Shown one piece after another: positions 25,121 through 34,235 of a DNA stretch of 64,000 nt; the stretch's first letter is position 1, and every line of letters starts with the position of its first letter. The notes under the pieces were generated by a model that saw only the letters and a program-made list of their open reading frames with translations, did no database searches and was not told the DNA's origin. The DNA comes from an uncultured Erythrobacter sp. GTDB lineage: Bacteria; Pseudomonadota; Alphaproteobacteria; Sphingomonadales; Sphingomonadaceae. The position numbers and the translations under genes are program-made. Where the stretch lies: contig NZ_CANMPJ010000001.1 in NCBI RefSeq assembly GCF_947499705.1, forward strand, positions 2,081,501 through 2,145,500, written 5' to 3'.

Positions 25121-26047
25121 ATGGCAACATATCAAAACATCTTCACCCAGATCCAACTGAAGGCCGCTCCGGAGGCAGGAGTTCCGCTTCCGGGTGATAG
25201 TGATGCCCGCATCCCAAGCACCGGTTACAGCTACTGGATGGGCAAGTTCGGTCAGGCCCAAATTGGTCCGGTCTATCTTGGCTGGCTGGGAATGCTCTCT
25301 CTGGCATTCGGTACGGCAGCCTTCATGATCATCGGCCTCAACTTCTGGGCTGAGGCCGGGTGGAGCCCGCAGACGTTCATGCGTGAGCTGTTCTGGCTTT
25401 CGCTTAACCCTCCGGGTCCGGAATATGGGTTCAGCTTCTTCGTTCCCTTGAATGAAGGCGGCTGGTTCATCCTGACGGGCGCGTTCCTTACCATCGCAGT
25501 CCTGTGCTGGTGGGCGCGGACCTATCGCCGGGCAAAGGCGCTCGGCATGGGGATGCATATCCCTTGGGCCTTTGCGAGCGCGATCTGGCTGTTCCTGGTG
25601 CTCGGCTTCATCCGTCCGATGTTACTGGGTAGCTGGGCCGAAGCGGTGCCTTACGGGATATTCTCGCACCTTGATTGGACGAACAACTTCTCGCTCATCC
25701 ACGGGAACCTGTTCTACAATCCGTTCCACGCTCTTTCGATCGCATTCCTGTATGGCTCAGCCGTGTTGTTCGCGATGCACGGTGCCACCATCCTGGCCGT
25801 TGGCCGCTATGGCGGTGAGCGTGAGATCGAACAGATCACCGACCGCGGAACCGCATCGGAGCGAGCCGGCCTGTTCTGGCGCTGGACCATGGGCTTTAAT
25901 GCCACCATGGAATCGATCCACCGTTGGGCCTGGTGGTTCGCAGTGCTGACCACGCTAACCGGCGGGATCGGTATCCTGCTGACCGGCACTGTGGTCGATA
26001 ACTGGTATGTCTGGGCACAGGAGCACTATTACGCTCCGACGAACTGA
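25121..26047 (+). CDS. pufM: Photosynthetic reaction centre M subunit
   Basis: 308 residues, five transmembrane helices. Landmarks are [58 protein letters not shown] and the C-terminal [20 protein letters not shown] with iron-ligand His. It ends shortly after the last helix (EHYYAPTN). No pufC (RC-bound cytochrome) follows: a strong terminator lies 51 bp downstream. Confidence 0.98.
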   Translation: MATYQNIFTQIQLKAAPEAGVPLPGDSDARIPSTGYSYWMGKFGQAQIGPVYLGWLGMLSLAFGTAAFMIIGLNFWAEAGWSPQTFMRELFWLSLNPPGPEYGFSFFVPLNEGGWFILTGAFLTIAVLCWWARTYRRAKALGMGMHIPWAFASAIWLFLVLGFIRPMLLGSWAEAVPYGIFSHLDWTNNFSLIHGNLFYNPFHALSIAFLYGSAVLFAMHGATILAVGRYGGEREIEQITDRGTASERAGLFWRWTMGFNATMESIHRWAWWFAVLTTLTGGIGILLTGTVVDNWYVWAQEHYYAPTN

Positions 26048-26097
26048 TCTGCTTGGTTGGAGAGGCCGCTTCCAACGGTCTCGCCGCCCAGCCAAGA

Positions 26098-26131
26098 AAC
26101 CCGGCCCCACGAAAGTGCGGCCGGGTTTTTT
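26098..26131 (+). terminator. Rho-independent terminator of the puf superoperon
   Basis: AACCCGGCCCCAC-GAAA-GTGCGGCCGGGTT with one internal C-C mismatch, followed by a run of Ts. It marks the end of bchCXYZ-pufBALM. The remaining ~165 bp up to the LacI gene stop hold nothing recognisable. Confidence 0.9.
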
Positions 26132-26298
26132 GATTGTTCAGGCGGCAGCTTGGTCGGGTGAGTCACGGCTTGCCTTACGGCTATCCATGGGGGTGGAAGC
26201 GACCCAACGGCGATTCGATGAGCTCTTGCATATTGGGCAGCTGACAATCGTGTCGTTTGGGACGACCGGCAGAGTTTTCTTTGTCTCGGTTGTGATGC

Positions 26299-27339
26299 TC
26301 AAGCGGTTTCGCGGATCACCAGATGAGGAGGCAGAACCAAACTTTCCGTATCTTCTCCGGCCAGGCGTCTCAGCAACAGGTCCACAAGTCCCTTTGCGCC
26401 AGCAGCGATGTCTTGCCTTACTGTCGTGAGAGGTGGCGCCGTCTGACTTGAAATCGGGAGATCGTCGAAGCCGACTATCTTTAGCTGGCGTGGCACTTCG
26501 ATGCCGCGTTCCCGAATCTCCTTGAGGCAGGCGACCGCGATTGTGTCGGTTGCCGCAAAGATGCCATCAACCTCACCTTCGATCTCCTGCAAATGCTCAG
26601 CGATTTCCTCGCCAGTCCGCTCGGGCGACAGGTGTGTTGGCAGGGCCCTGATGGATATGCCCAGCTTGTTGGCGACTTCTCTTGCACCAGCGTAGCGGGC
26701 GGCAAACTCTATAGGTTGGGTGTCACCCAGGAATGCCAGGCTCTTGGCTCCCGACGCGATGAGCCTCTCGGCGGCGAGCTTTCCGCCTAAACGGTTATCG
26801 GACCCGACAACGCAGTGTCGCTGACCTTCCTGATGGTTCCCCCAGACAACCATCGGTAGATAGCCATCTGCCACATCCTCGATCCGTTCGAACTGGTCGG
26901 ACTGGCCAATCACGAAAACGCCGTCGACCATGCCTGAGCCGATAAACCGGTCGAGCCAATCCTCGTCCTGAGCGGGAATGACACGCCTCAGCATGAGGTC
27001 ATATCCCTTCTCGGTCAGTTCGTCTGCCAGATAGCCGAGCAGGGTCATGAAGAAAGTGTCCGAGATCTGTTGTCTCACGTCATGGCCAAGCGGGATCGCG
27101 ACGCCGATAACCCCTGTTTTCTGCCTGCGGAGCTTGCTCGCCATCTGGTTCGGGCGAAAACCGTGTTCGCGTGCGATGGCTTCGATCTTCTCACGTGTTT
27201 TCGTATTGACGAGACTGTTGCCAGCAAGCGCCCGCGAAACAGTCCCCGGGGAGACACCTGCAATCTTGGCGAGGTCTGCAAGAGTGCGAACCTTGACCGC
27301 GCGTTCTCCGTGATTTTGAGTGTCTGTGTCAGCCATCAA
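26299..27339 (-). CDS. LacI-family transcriptional regulator of the sucrose locus
   Basis: 346 residues. N-terminal LacI helix-turn-helix (TLADLAKIAGVSPGTVSRAL, about residues 19-38) with hinge region RPNQMASKLRRQ, then a periplasmic-binding-protein-like sensor domain (GVIGVAIPLG; VVGSDNRLGGKLAAERL; FAATDTIAVACLKEI). Two adjacent ATG codons follow an AAGGGG site. It is 6 nt behind the MFS transporter gene on the same strand. The twin TTGCAA-type palindromes at 28751-28790 are its probable operators, with sucrose, fructose or a phosphorylated derivative as likely inducer. Confidence 0.92.
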   Translation of the reverse strand: MMADTDTQNHGERAVKVRTLADLAKIAGVSPGTVSRALAGNSLVNTKTREKIEAIAREHGFRPNQMASKLRRQKTGVIGVAIPLGHDVRQQISDTFFMTLLGYLADELTEKGYDLMLRRVIPAQDEDWLDRFIGSGMVDGVFVIGQSDQFERIEDVADGYLPMVVWGNHQEGQRHCVVGSDNRLGGKLAAERLIASGAKSLAFLGDTQPIEFAARYAGAREVANKLGISIRALPTHLSPERTGEEIAEHLQEIEGEVDGIFAATDTIAVACLKEIRERGIEVPRQLKIVGFDDLPISSQTAPPLTTVRQDIAAGAKGLVDLLLRRLAGEDTESLVLPPHLVIRETA

Positions 27340-27345
27340 TACCCC

Positions 27346-28680
27346 TTAGCTCGCTAGCGCCTTTTGTTCACGCGGAACTCTGTGGCCCGCGTCAACAAAG
27401 AGGGTCGCAATCGCTCCGACGATCATAAGCGCTCCGCCCAGCATCAAGACATTACGCGGGTCACCGCCTAGCACCGGATTATAGATCAGTGGCATTGTCA
27501 GCGTCTGAAACAGCATGGGAATGACGATGAACATGTTGAAGATGCCCATATAGATACCGTTGCGTTCCGCCGGAATTGAGTCGGCCAGCATCACATAAGT
27601 ATTCCCCATCATCCCGGCCCAGCCAATGCCGATGCCAAGCATCAGCGTGAAGAGGGCCGGTGCCGTCTCCACCCCCGGAATAAGCAGCATGGCTATACCC
27701 GATGCCGTGAGGCAGATTGCATGCACAAATCGTGCGCCAAGCTTTGCCACGATCGGGATCAGCAACAATGCCCCCACAAACGCAATGAAGTTATAGAGAG
27801 CGCCCGCCTGCTGAGTGGTGAGCGTGGCTTCGCGGAATGCCGCGCTGGAGGGATCCGACGTGTCGTAGATCGAGCGTCCCACGGCGAACGTGATGTACTG
27901 CCAATAGGCGAACATCGCATACCATTGGCACAGCATGGCGAGTGCAAGCTGACGCATCGGTTTTGGCATGTCGCGGATTGCATCTACAATTTCCGCGAAC
28001 GTGTCTTTCACGGTCAGTGGTTTCTGTTCCAGCACGGCCTTTTCATCTTCGGTCATCGGCAGTTCGGGAACGCGCCAGACGGACCAGACAATGGTCGAGA
28101 TCGACAAGATTGCGCCGATGATGAAGGCAATGCGCACAATGACTGGAATGCCGTTATCGTCCAGCACGTCCTGCGCGACGAAAGCCGTCAGCAAGGTCGG
28201 GGCGAGATAAGACAGCGTTTGAGCAAGGCCCGTGAAAGCACTTTGTGTAAGAAAGCCGACCGACCGCTGGTTCGGTACAAGTCGGTCAGCGACATAGGCG
28301 CGATAGGGTTCCATCGTGATGTTGTTGCCCGCATCCAGGATCCAAAGCAGCGAAGCAGCCATCCAGAGCGTGGACGAATAAGGCATCAGGAACAGGCTGA
28401 TTGTGCAGATGATTGCACCGATCAGGAAGTAAGGGGTGCGCCGTCCGAAACGCGTATTGGTGCGATCGCTCATGGCCCCGACAATCGGCTGGATAATGAG
28501 ACCGGTCATGGGGCCTGCAAGCCATAGAAGTGGCATTGTCGCTTCGTCGGCACCAAGGAAGCCGTAGATCGGTCCCATATTGGCTTGCTGCAGGCCGAAA
28601 CTGAATTGCAGGCCGAAGAAGCCGATATTCATTTCGATGATTCGCAGCAGCGAAAGCCGTTGTTTTACGGCGGTTTGCAT
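27346..28680 (-). CDS. MFS sugar transporter (GPH/SLC45-like, probable sucrose importer)
   Basis: 444 residues from the ATG at 28680 (MQTAVKQRLS), which has AGAGGA eight bases upstream; the frame is open to 28737 but without a site. Twelve hydrophobic segments are visible. Motifs SDRTNTRFGRRTPYFLIGA and NNITMEPYRAYVAD match the GPH/SLC45 branch that carries sucrose, maltose and plant sucrose-H+ symport. It lies in the inner membrane. Operon with the LacI gene; divergent from the TonB receptor. Sucrose as substrate is inferred from the GH68 and fructokinase genes. Confidence 0.88.
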   Translation of the reverse strand: MQTAVKQRLSLLRIIEMNIGFFGLQFSFGLQQANMGPIYGFLGADEATMPLLWLAGPMTGLIIQPIVGAMSDRTNTRFGRRTPYFLIGAIICTISLFLMPYSSTLWMAASLLWILDAGNNITMEPYRAYVADRLVPNQRSVGFLTQSAFTGLAQTLSYLAPTLLTAFVAQDVLDDNGIPVIVRIAFIIGAILSISTIVWSVWRVPELPMTEDEKAVLEQKPLTVKDTFAEIVDAIRDMPKPMRQLALAMLCQWYAMFAYWQYITFAVGRSIYDTSDPSSAAFREATLTTQQAGALYNFIAFVGALLLIPIVAKLGARFVHAICLTASGIAMLLIPGVETAPALFTLMLGIGIGWAGMMGNTYVMLADSIPAERNGIYMGIFNMFIVIPMLFQTLTMPLIYNPVLGGDPRNVLMLGGALMIVGAIATLFVDAGHRVPREQKALAS

Positions 28681-28750
28681 GTTCAGAATCCTCTCACTCG
28701 CCGATATGTTGCCGGCGTTGTGGTATTTTCGTGACATAGATTGCGCGTGA

Positions 28751-28766
28751 TTGCAATCGTTTGCAA
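28751..28766. promoter_or_regulatory. LacI-type operator, distal copy
   Basis: TTGCAATCGTTTGCAA, a 16-bp near palindrome with one mismatched pair, 24 bp (centre to centre) from the perfect copy at 28775. It lies between the divergent MFS and TonB-receptor genes and is the expected binding site of the LacI regulator. Confidence 0.7.
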
Positions 28767-28774
28767 TTTTGCTG

Positions 28775-28790
28775 TTGCAATCGATTGCAA
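28775..28790. promoter_or_regulatory. LacI-type operator, perfect palindrome
   Basis: TTGCAATCGATTGCAA is a perfect 16-bp palindrome with the central CG typical of LacI-family operators. It lies 61 bp before the TonB-receptor ATG. Confidence 0.8.
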
Positions 28791-28850
28791 TGAGATTATT
28801 CCTTACTGCGAATCGCGCAGAATGGTGCGAGCAAACAGGAGAGTTTTGCT

Positions 28851-31304
28851 ATGAAATTCCGTCACGCTTTGGCCTTTGGCACCGCGCTGAGTGCCTTTTC
28901 GACCCCCGTTTTCGCGCAGGACCAGGAAGCTGGTTCTGAGGCTGTTGCCGAAGATGGGAACGAGATCATCGTTACCGCCGTTGCACGCGGCCGGAACCGG
29001 CTCGAGAGTTCGGTTTCAATCAGTGCGGTTGGTGCAGAGCAGATTGCCGATCTTGCTCCGCCATCATCGGCTGACCTTATCCGCCAGATCCCGGGCATTC
29101 GCGCGGAGGCATCCGGGGGCGAAGGCAACGCCAATATCGCGGTGCGCGGTATCCCGGTATCGACCGGCGGTGCGCGCTATATTCAGCTCCAGGAAGACGG
29201 TCTGCCCGTCCTTGAATTCGGAGACATCATCTTCGGCAATGCCGACAATTTCCTGCGCGCCGACCGCAACGTCGCCCGCGTTGAAGCCGTGCGCGGTGGC
29301 TCCGCTTCGACCTTCGCATCGAACTCGCCCGGCGGCGTAATCAACTTCATCTCGAAAACCGGCCAGCGCGAAGGCGGTGCGATCCAGGGCACGATCGGCG
29401 TCGATTTTGAAACATACCGCGTCGACTTCGACTATGGCGCTCCGCTCGCAGACGACCTCTATTTCCATGTCGGCGGGTTCTATCGCACAGGTGAAGGCCC
29501 GCGTGACATTGGCTATAACGGCTATGACGGCGGTCAGATCAAGGCCAATATCACCAAGGAATTCGATGGCGGTTATGTCCGTTTCCACGCCAAGTTCCTT
29601 GACGACAGCACACCGACAATCCTGCCACAGCCGGTCTTCGTCGGCGGCACTGATAGCGATCCCGATTACAATGCCATTCCCGGCTTCGATCCGCGCAGGG
29701 ATTCACTCTACAGCCCGCTCATCACGACTGCATTGACGCTGGATGGTGGCAACAATCCAACCACCTTCAACTTTCAGGACGGCCTTTCAGTTGAATCGCA
29801 GGCGTTCGGCGTCGAAGCCGAAATTGATGTTGGCTCTGGTTGGACGCTGACCAACCGCTTCCGCTATGCCAACAACTCGGGCAGCTTCGTCTCGCCATTC
29901 CCTGCCAGTGCAGGTGCGGCGCAAGACATCGCCGATGGTATCGGAGGCGCTGGTTCAAGCATCGTCTTCGCAACTGGCCCGAATGCCGGGGCAACTGCGG
30001 ACGCCGCCAGCATTGGCGGCAATGGCTTGCTGACAAACGTTGTTCTCTTCAATACGCGGCTGAACAGCCTCGATAATGTCACCAACGATTTCCGTATTAC
30101 CAAGGATTTCGATTTCGGTGCTGGTTCGGCGACTTTCACCACGGGCTTTTATTTCTCACGTCAGGACGTCGATACCGACTGGCTATGGACCTCTTTCGTC
30201 CAGACCGTCGAAGGGGATGGCAATGCTGTCCTAGTCGACATTGTCGATGCTGGCGGTGATACGGTCACACAGAACGGTGTGGTCGGTTTCGGCGCGAGCT
30301 TCTTTGGAAATTGCTGCCGTCGAAACTACGATGTCCGCTACAGCACCTATGCTCCGTTCGCATCGCTTGGGCTCGAGTTTGACCGGCTCACGCTCGATGC
30401 CAGCATCCGCTTTGACTATGGCGATGCGAATGGCACGATCACTGGCGACGGTCCGACAACCAACTTTGACTTCGACAATGATGGCAACATCAGCCCGGCC
30501 GAAGCGCAGACAAGTGTGCTGCCCCTCGGCAGCCCAAGTCCGGTCAATTACGACTTCGACTATTTCTCATGGTCAATCGGCGCGAACTACCTGCTGACTG
30601 ACGATCTCGGTATCTTTGCACGGTATAGCCAAGGCGGACGCCACACCGCTGATCGTAGCCTGTTCTCCCCAGCGGTCAGCACCGTTGATGGAGGGCTGCC
30701 TGGCGGCGATGATGGCGTTATCGCAGATGTGAACCAGTTGGAGCTGGGCCTGAAATATCAAGGCAGCGGCTTTTCAGCCTATGCCACCGGCTTCTTCGCC
30801 GAAACTAGCGAGACCAATGTCGAGATTGCCCCACTGCTTCTGACCGACACAGATTACGAAGCCTACGGCATCGAAGTCGAAGGTTCGTATTCGACCGGAC
30901 CGTTTACCTTGAGCGCAGGCGCGACCTGGACTGATAGCGAAATCGTGGACTCGCTAAATGCCGCGATCATCGGCAACACGCCGCGCCGTCAGGCCGACTT
31001 TGTCTATCAGGCGACGGCGCAGTATGATGACGGCTTCTTCAAAGCGGGTGCCAATTTCATCGGCACCACGGACAGTTTCACGCAGGACAACAACCAGCTT
31101 GAACTTCCGGCTTACACTCAGGTCAACGCCTTCCTTGCGGTGCGCCCTGTCGAACGGGTCGAAGTCGCTCTGAATGCAACGAATCTGTTCAACAGCGAAG
31201 GCTATACCGAGGCAGAAGAAGGATCGATCCCGGCCAACGGTATCGTCCGGGCACGCTCTATCGCGGGCAGAACGATCGCCGCCTCGGTGCGTTTCGACTT
31301 CTAA
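28851..31304 (+). CDS. TonB-dependent receptor of the sucrose/fructan locus
   Basis: 817 residues. Signal peptide residues ~1-23 ending FAQD; TonB-box-like NEIIVTAVARG near residue 40; plug domain with LIRQIPGIRAEASGGEGNAN and IAVRGIPVSTGG; then a 22-strand-type barrel ending ASVRFDF. It would import sucrose or small fructo-oligosaccharides across the outer membrane. Divergent from the MFS transporter with shared LacI-type operators, and followed by a terminator. Substrate inferred from neighbours. Confidence 0.92.
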   Translation: MKFRHALAFGTALSAFSTPVFAQDQEAGSEAVAEDGNEIIVTAVARGRNRLESSVSISAVGAEQIADLAPPSSADLIRQIPGIRAEASGGEGNANIAVRGIPVSTGGARYIQLQEDGLPVLEFGDIIFGNADNFLRADRNVARVEAVRGGSASTFASNSPGGVINFISKTGQREGGAIQGTIGVDFETYRVDFDYGAPLADDLYFHVGGFYRTGEGPRDIGYNGYDGGQIKANITKEFDGGYVRFHAKFLDDSTPTILPQPVFVGGTDSDPDYNAIPGFDPRRDSLYSPLITTALTLDGGNNPTTFNFQDGLSVESQAFGVEAEIDVGSGWTLTNRFRYANNSGSFVSPFPASAGAAQDIADGIGGAGSSIVFATGPNAGATADAASIGGNGLLTNVVLFNTRLNSLDNVTNDFRITKDFDFGAGSATFTTGFYFSRQDVDTDWLWTSFVQTVEGDGNAVLVDIVDAGGDTVTQNGVVGFGASFFGNCCRRNYDVRYSTYAPFASLGLEFDRLTLDASIRFDYGDANGTITGDGPTTNFDFDNDGNISPAEAQTSVLPLGSPSPVNYDFDYFSWSIGANYLLTDDLGIFARYSQGGRHTADRSLFSPAVSTVDGGLPGGDDGVIADVNQLELGLKYQGSGFSAYATGFFAETSETNVEIAPLLLTDTDYEAYGIEVEGSYSTGPFTLSAGATWTDSEIVDSLNAAIIGNTPRRQADFVYQATAQYDDGFFKAGANFIGTTDSFTQDNNQLELPAYTQVNAFLAVRPVERVEVALNATNLFNSEGYTEAEEGSIPANGIVRARSIAGRTIAASVRFDF

Positions 31305-31316
31305 ATCGACGATCTT

Positions 31317-31362
31317 GGGCCGACTGCCGATCTCCTCCCCGGCAGTCGGCCCTTATTCTTTT
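31317..31362 (+). terminator. Terminator after the sucrose-locus TonB receptor
   Basis: A 13-bp perfect stem (GGGCCGACTGCCG) with a nine-base loop, followed by TTATTCTTTT. It separates the receptor from the GH68-fructokinase pair, so downstream genes rely on read-through or an unseen promoter. This would lower their expression relative to the receptor. Confidence 0.85.
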
Positions 31363-31387
31363 GATATCCTTTGCCTAGAGTGTCGTC

Positions 31388-32503
31388 ATGACCACTGCCT
31401 GGACTGCAAACAGCATCCACGAGATCGAGAACTCGAAAGTCTTGCGCGTGCCGCTGATTGATCGGGCTGATCGCAGTATGCTCGATGCCGATCGCATCTA
31501 CTGGGATATGTGGCCGATCCAGAATCGAGACGGGTTCGTTGCGTCCATTCAGGGGCGTGAATTGTGGATGGCCTTGTCTGCACCGGACCGCGGCGACCCA
31601 AGCCTGCGCCATTTCGAGGCCAAAATCCGCCTGATCGAGCGCAAGTCGGGAAAATGGTTCGATCTTGGCAACGTGCTACCTGATTTCGCGGTGGATTATG
31701 AGCGTGAGTGGGCCGGTTCTGCTGTCACAGATGGTGAAGGCATCACTCTGTTCTTCACAGCGGCCGGGACCGATCAGCGCCCAGGCGGCTATCAGCAGCG
31801 ACTTGTAGAATCCCATGCCATCATCGGCCCCGAAGGACTTCCGAGCGCCTGGACAGCGCCTCACCTGTCGATCCAGAAACCCTCCCCCGGCTACATGCTC
31901 GCGAATGCACATGAAGGGGAAGCAGGCAAGATCAAGGCGTTCCGCGATCCGGCCTATTTCCGCGATCCTGCCGATGGCCGGGAATATCTGGTTTTCACCG
32001 CGTCGCTCGCCGATACTCGGGGCGATTACAATGGGGCAGTCGGCATCGCCCGACGCGACGGCGATGAGTGGGAGTTGTTGCCGCCGCTGATCCATGCCGA
32101 TGGTGTCAACAACGAGTTGGAACGAGCGCATGTCGTGCACCACGAAGGTCGCTATTACGCGTTTTGGGCGACCCAGCGTTCGACCTTTGCACCTGGCCTG
32201 AACCATGCGCCGAATGGCCTGTATGGCATGGTCTCCGACAGCTTGTTCGGTGAGTATCGCCCACTCAACGGATCGGGCCTGGTGCTTGCCAACCCGGACG
32301 AGGAACCTCTCCAAAGCTATAGCTGGTTTGTTTCGCGTGAGCTTCTTGTTTCGAGCTTCGTCGATTTTCATGGCCTGAAGGGTCAGCCTCTTCCTGCGGA
32401 CCCTGGCGAAGCAAACAAGCTGTTCGGCGGCGTACCTGCTCCCCTTTTGAAACTGGCGATTGATGGTGACTGCTGCGAACTGGCGGAGTCAGCGTTCGCA
32501 TGA
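31388..32503 (+). CDS. GH68 family sucrose-active enzyme (levansucrase/sucrase-like)
   Basis: 371 residues. All GH68 landmarks appear in order: nucleophile Asp40 in YWDMWP, EREWAGSA (about 105-112), transition-state Asp187 in the FRDP motif, acid/base Glu245 in NNELERAHVV, then NGLYGMVSDSL, PLNGSGLVLANP and YSWFVS. The family cleaves sucrose, releasing glucose, and either hydrolyses or polymerises the fructosyl part. There is no signal peptide (starts MTTAWTANSI), as in some sphingomonad/Zymomonas GH68 enzymes, so it may act inside the cell on imported sucrose, or leave by another route. ATGA overlap with the fructokinase gene supports sucrose breakdown. Confidence 0.9.
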   Translation: MTTAWTANSIHEIENSKVLRVPLIDRADRSMLDADRIYWDMWPIQNRDGFVASIQGRELWMALSAPDRGDPSLRHFEAKIRLIERKSGKWFDLGNVLPDFAVDYEREWAGSAVTDGEGITLFFTAAGTDQRPGGYQQRLVESHAIIGPEGLPSAWTAPHLSIQKPSPGYMLANAHEGEAGKIKAFRDPAYFRDPADGREYLVFTASLADTRGDYNGAVGIARRDGDEWELLPPLIHADGVNNELERAHVVHHEGRYYAFWATQRSTFAPGLNHAPNGLYGMVSDSLFGEYRPLNGSGLVLANPDEEPLQSYSWFVSRELLVSSFVDFHGLKGQPLPADPGEANKLFGGVPAPLLKLAIDGDCCELAESAFA

Positions 32504-33387
32504 ATTCGGCAGGCAGGCCGCTATTGGGAGGTATCGAGGCTGGCGGAACCAAGTTCGTGCTTGCGGTCGGACACTCGCCAACTGAGATCATCGCGCGGCA
32601 TGAAATTCCCACGCGTGACCCTGCGACAACGCTAGAACATGTCTGCGATTGGATTGAGGGTCAGGGTACAATCAACGCACTCGGGATTGCCAGCTTTGGC
32701 CCGGTTGAACTCGACCGCTCATCGACTCTCTGGGGCCACATCACCAACACTCCAAAGCCGGCTTGGACGAATTGCGACTTGGTTGGGCACTTTGCCGAAC
32801 GATTTGGAGTGCCTATCGGCTTCGACACCGACGTGAATGGAGCCGCGCTTGCCGAATACGAGCATGGTGCGGGCAAGGCAGCCGGATCATTGGCTTACAT
32901 TACCGTGGGCACCGGTATCGGCGGTGGTTTGGTGTTTCACGGAAAGGCAATTCACGGAGCCGCGCATCCTGAGATGGGTCACATCTTCCCGCGCCGCCAT
33001 GCGGATGATGATCAGTTCGAGGGGATATGCCCTCACCACGGCGACTGCCTAGAAGGATTGGCGAGCGGTCCTGCAATCAAGGCACGTTGGGGAGCGTCGC
33101 TTTCCGAGTTACCTTCGGATCACATCGCGCATGCAATAATCGCCGACTATCTGGCTCAGCTAGCGCACTCGATTGTCGCTATGACGGCCGTTGAAATAAT
33201 CGTTTTGGGCGGGGGTGTAATGAGGACGCATGGCTTGCTTGAGCGTGTGAACCAGAGTGCAACGGAACTCGGCGCCGCGTATTTTCCGGGCGGGTCAAAG
33301 CACAAGATCGTTTCACCAGGCCTTGGCCACAATGCCGGCCTCGCTGGAGCATTAATGCTCGCCAATGCCGTCCAGCCAGACCACTGA
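32500..33387 (+). CDS. ROK-family fructokinase
   Basis: 295 residues. N-terminal phosphate loop GGIEAGGTKFVLAVG; second ATP motif AYITVGTGIGGGLVF; and the fructokinase-type zinc segment HPEMGHIFPRRH...CPHHGDCLEGLASGPAI, matching Zymomonas-type fructokinases. It phosphorylates fructose released by the GH68 enzyme to fructose-6-phosphate. Its ATG overlaps the GH68 stop. Ends the sucrose block; 64 bp without features separate it from the convergent small gene at 33452. Confidence 0.92.
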   Translation: MNSAGRPLLGGIEAGGTKFVLAVGHSPTEIIARHEIPTRDPATTLEHVCDWIEGQGTINALGIASFGPVELDRSSTLWGHITNTPKPAWTNCDLVGHFAERFGVPIGFDTDVNGAALAEYEHGAGKAAGSLAYITVGTGIGGGLVFHGKAIHGAAHPEMGHIFPRRHADDDQFEGICPHHGDCLEGLASGPAIKARWGASLSELPSDHIAHAIIADYLAQLAHSIVAMTAVEIIVLGGGVMRTHGLLERVNQSATELGAAYFPGGSKHKIVSPGLGHNAGLAGALMLANAVQPDH

Positions 33388-33451
33388 TGCACTAAAGCCC
33401 GCTTGTGGGTCGCAAGCTGACTGTCAGGTTTCCTGTCACCGCGGCCTCAAT

Positions 33452-33715
33452 TCAGGCATCCCGGCCAAGCCTTCCGCGCAGATCGAGCAGGTGAAGTGGC
33501 AACGACAGCGCCAACAGGATCGCGACCCACCACCAGCCCGCTCCGACCAGCGCGGCGCGTAGGGCGAGAACGATAAACACTGCCGGACCTATCAATCCGA
33601 CAATCCTTTCAAAGCTCCAACCGCGCATACGTAGCCACACCGCCTCGATCGCCAGCACCACCAGCACCAAGTCGGCCGCGTGGCCGCTGGCGAAGAAATC
33701 CTCGATCATAGCCAC
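33452..33715 (-). CDS. Small membrane protein downstream of tspO
   Basis: 87 residues (85 if the ATG at 33709 is used). Three hydrophobic segments are visible, around residues 12-30, 38-58 and 60-76 (VGLIGPAVFIVLALRAALVG; GWWWVAILLALSLPLHLL), with a Leu/Arg-rich tail. I do not recognise the family. It follows tspO by 27 bp on the same strand and is probably the last gene of bchG-bch2-bchP-tspO. Function unknown. Confidence 0.65.
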   Translation of the reverse strand: MAMIEDFFASGHAADLVLVVLAIEAVWLRMRGWSFERIVGLIGPAVFIVLALRAALVGAGWWWVAILLALSLPLHLLDLRGRLGRDA

Positions 33716-33742
33716 TCCCGTAAGGTTGTCAGTGGCGCGTTC

Positions 33743-34225
33743 TCAGCCAAATGGGCCGTTCAAATCGACGACCGCCCAATTGAGCGCTCCGGCAAATGTC
33801 ACCCAGATTAGGTAGGGCATAAACGCCAGAGCCGAAGTCTTTGAATAGCGCCCGCAATAGACCACCAGCGCCAGGATCGAGAGCCACAGCAGCAGCACCT
33901 CGACAAACGCCCAATCGGGCCGCTGGATGCGGAAGAAGATCATGCTCCAAGTGATGTTGAGGAACGCGTTGAGCGCAAACAACCCGATGATCGTGTCTGA
34001 GACCTTTGGCGTGGGCGCGGCCCGCCACGCGGCGACAACCGCATAAGTGTTGAAGGCGTAGATCGCCGTCCAGCCAATCGGGAACAGCGCGTCAGGCGGA
34101 TGCCAGCTCGGTTTTTCAAGGCTTTGGTACCACGGGCCGAGATCGGTGATCGTTGCCCCGAGGATGGCGACAATAGCAGCTGCGATCGCCGCAAGGATCG
34201 CAGGCAGTATCCAGGTCTTGCTCAT
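33743..34225 (-). CDS. tspO: TspO/MBR family protein (CrtK)
   Basis: 160 residues, five transmembrane helices. Family landmarks are WYQSLEKPSWHPPDALFPIGW near residue 32, FALNAFLNITWSMIFF, and WVTFAGALNWAVVDLN at the C-terminus. TspO binds porphyrins and in Rhodobacter modulates photosynthesis gene expression; here it is in the photosynthesis cluster, 10 nt behind bchP. Outer-membrane or inner-membrane location cannot be told from sequence. Confidence 0.93.
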   Translation of the reverse strand: MSKTWILPAILAAIAAAIVAILGATITDLGPWYQSLEKPSWHPPDALFPIGWTAIYAFNTYAVVAAWRAAPTPKVSDTIIGLFALNAFLNITWSMIFFRIQRPDWAFVEVLLLWLSILALVVYCGRYSKTSALAFMPYLIWVTFAGALNWAVVDLNGPFG

Positions 34226-34235
34226 AGAGATGAGG

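Noticed and set aside
26048..26298. pufC or pufX after pufM
   Set aside because: A strong terminator follows pufM by 51 bp and the remaining sequence codes for no heme motif or membrane helix.
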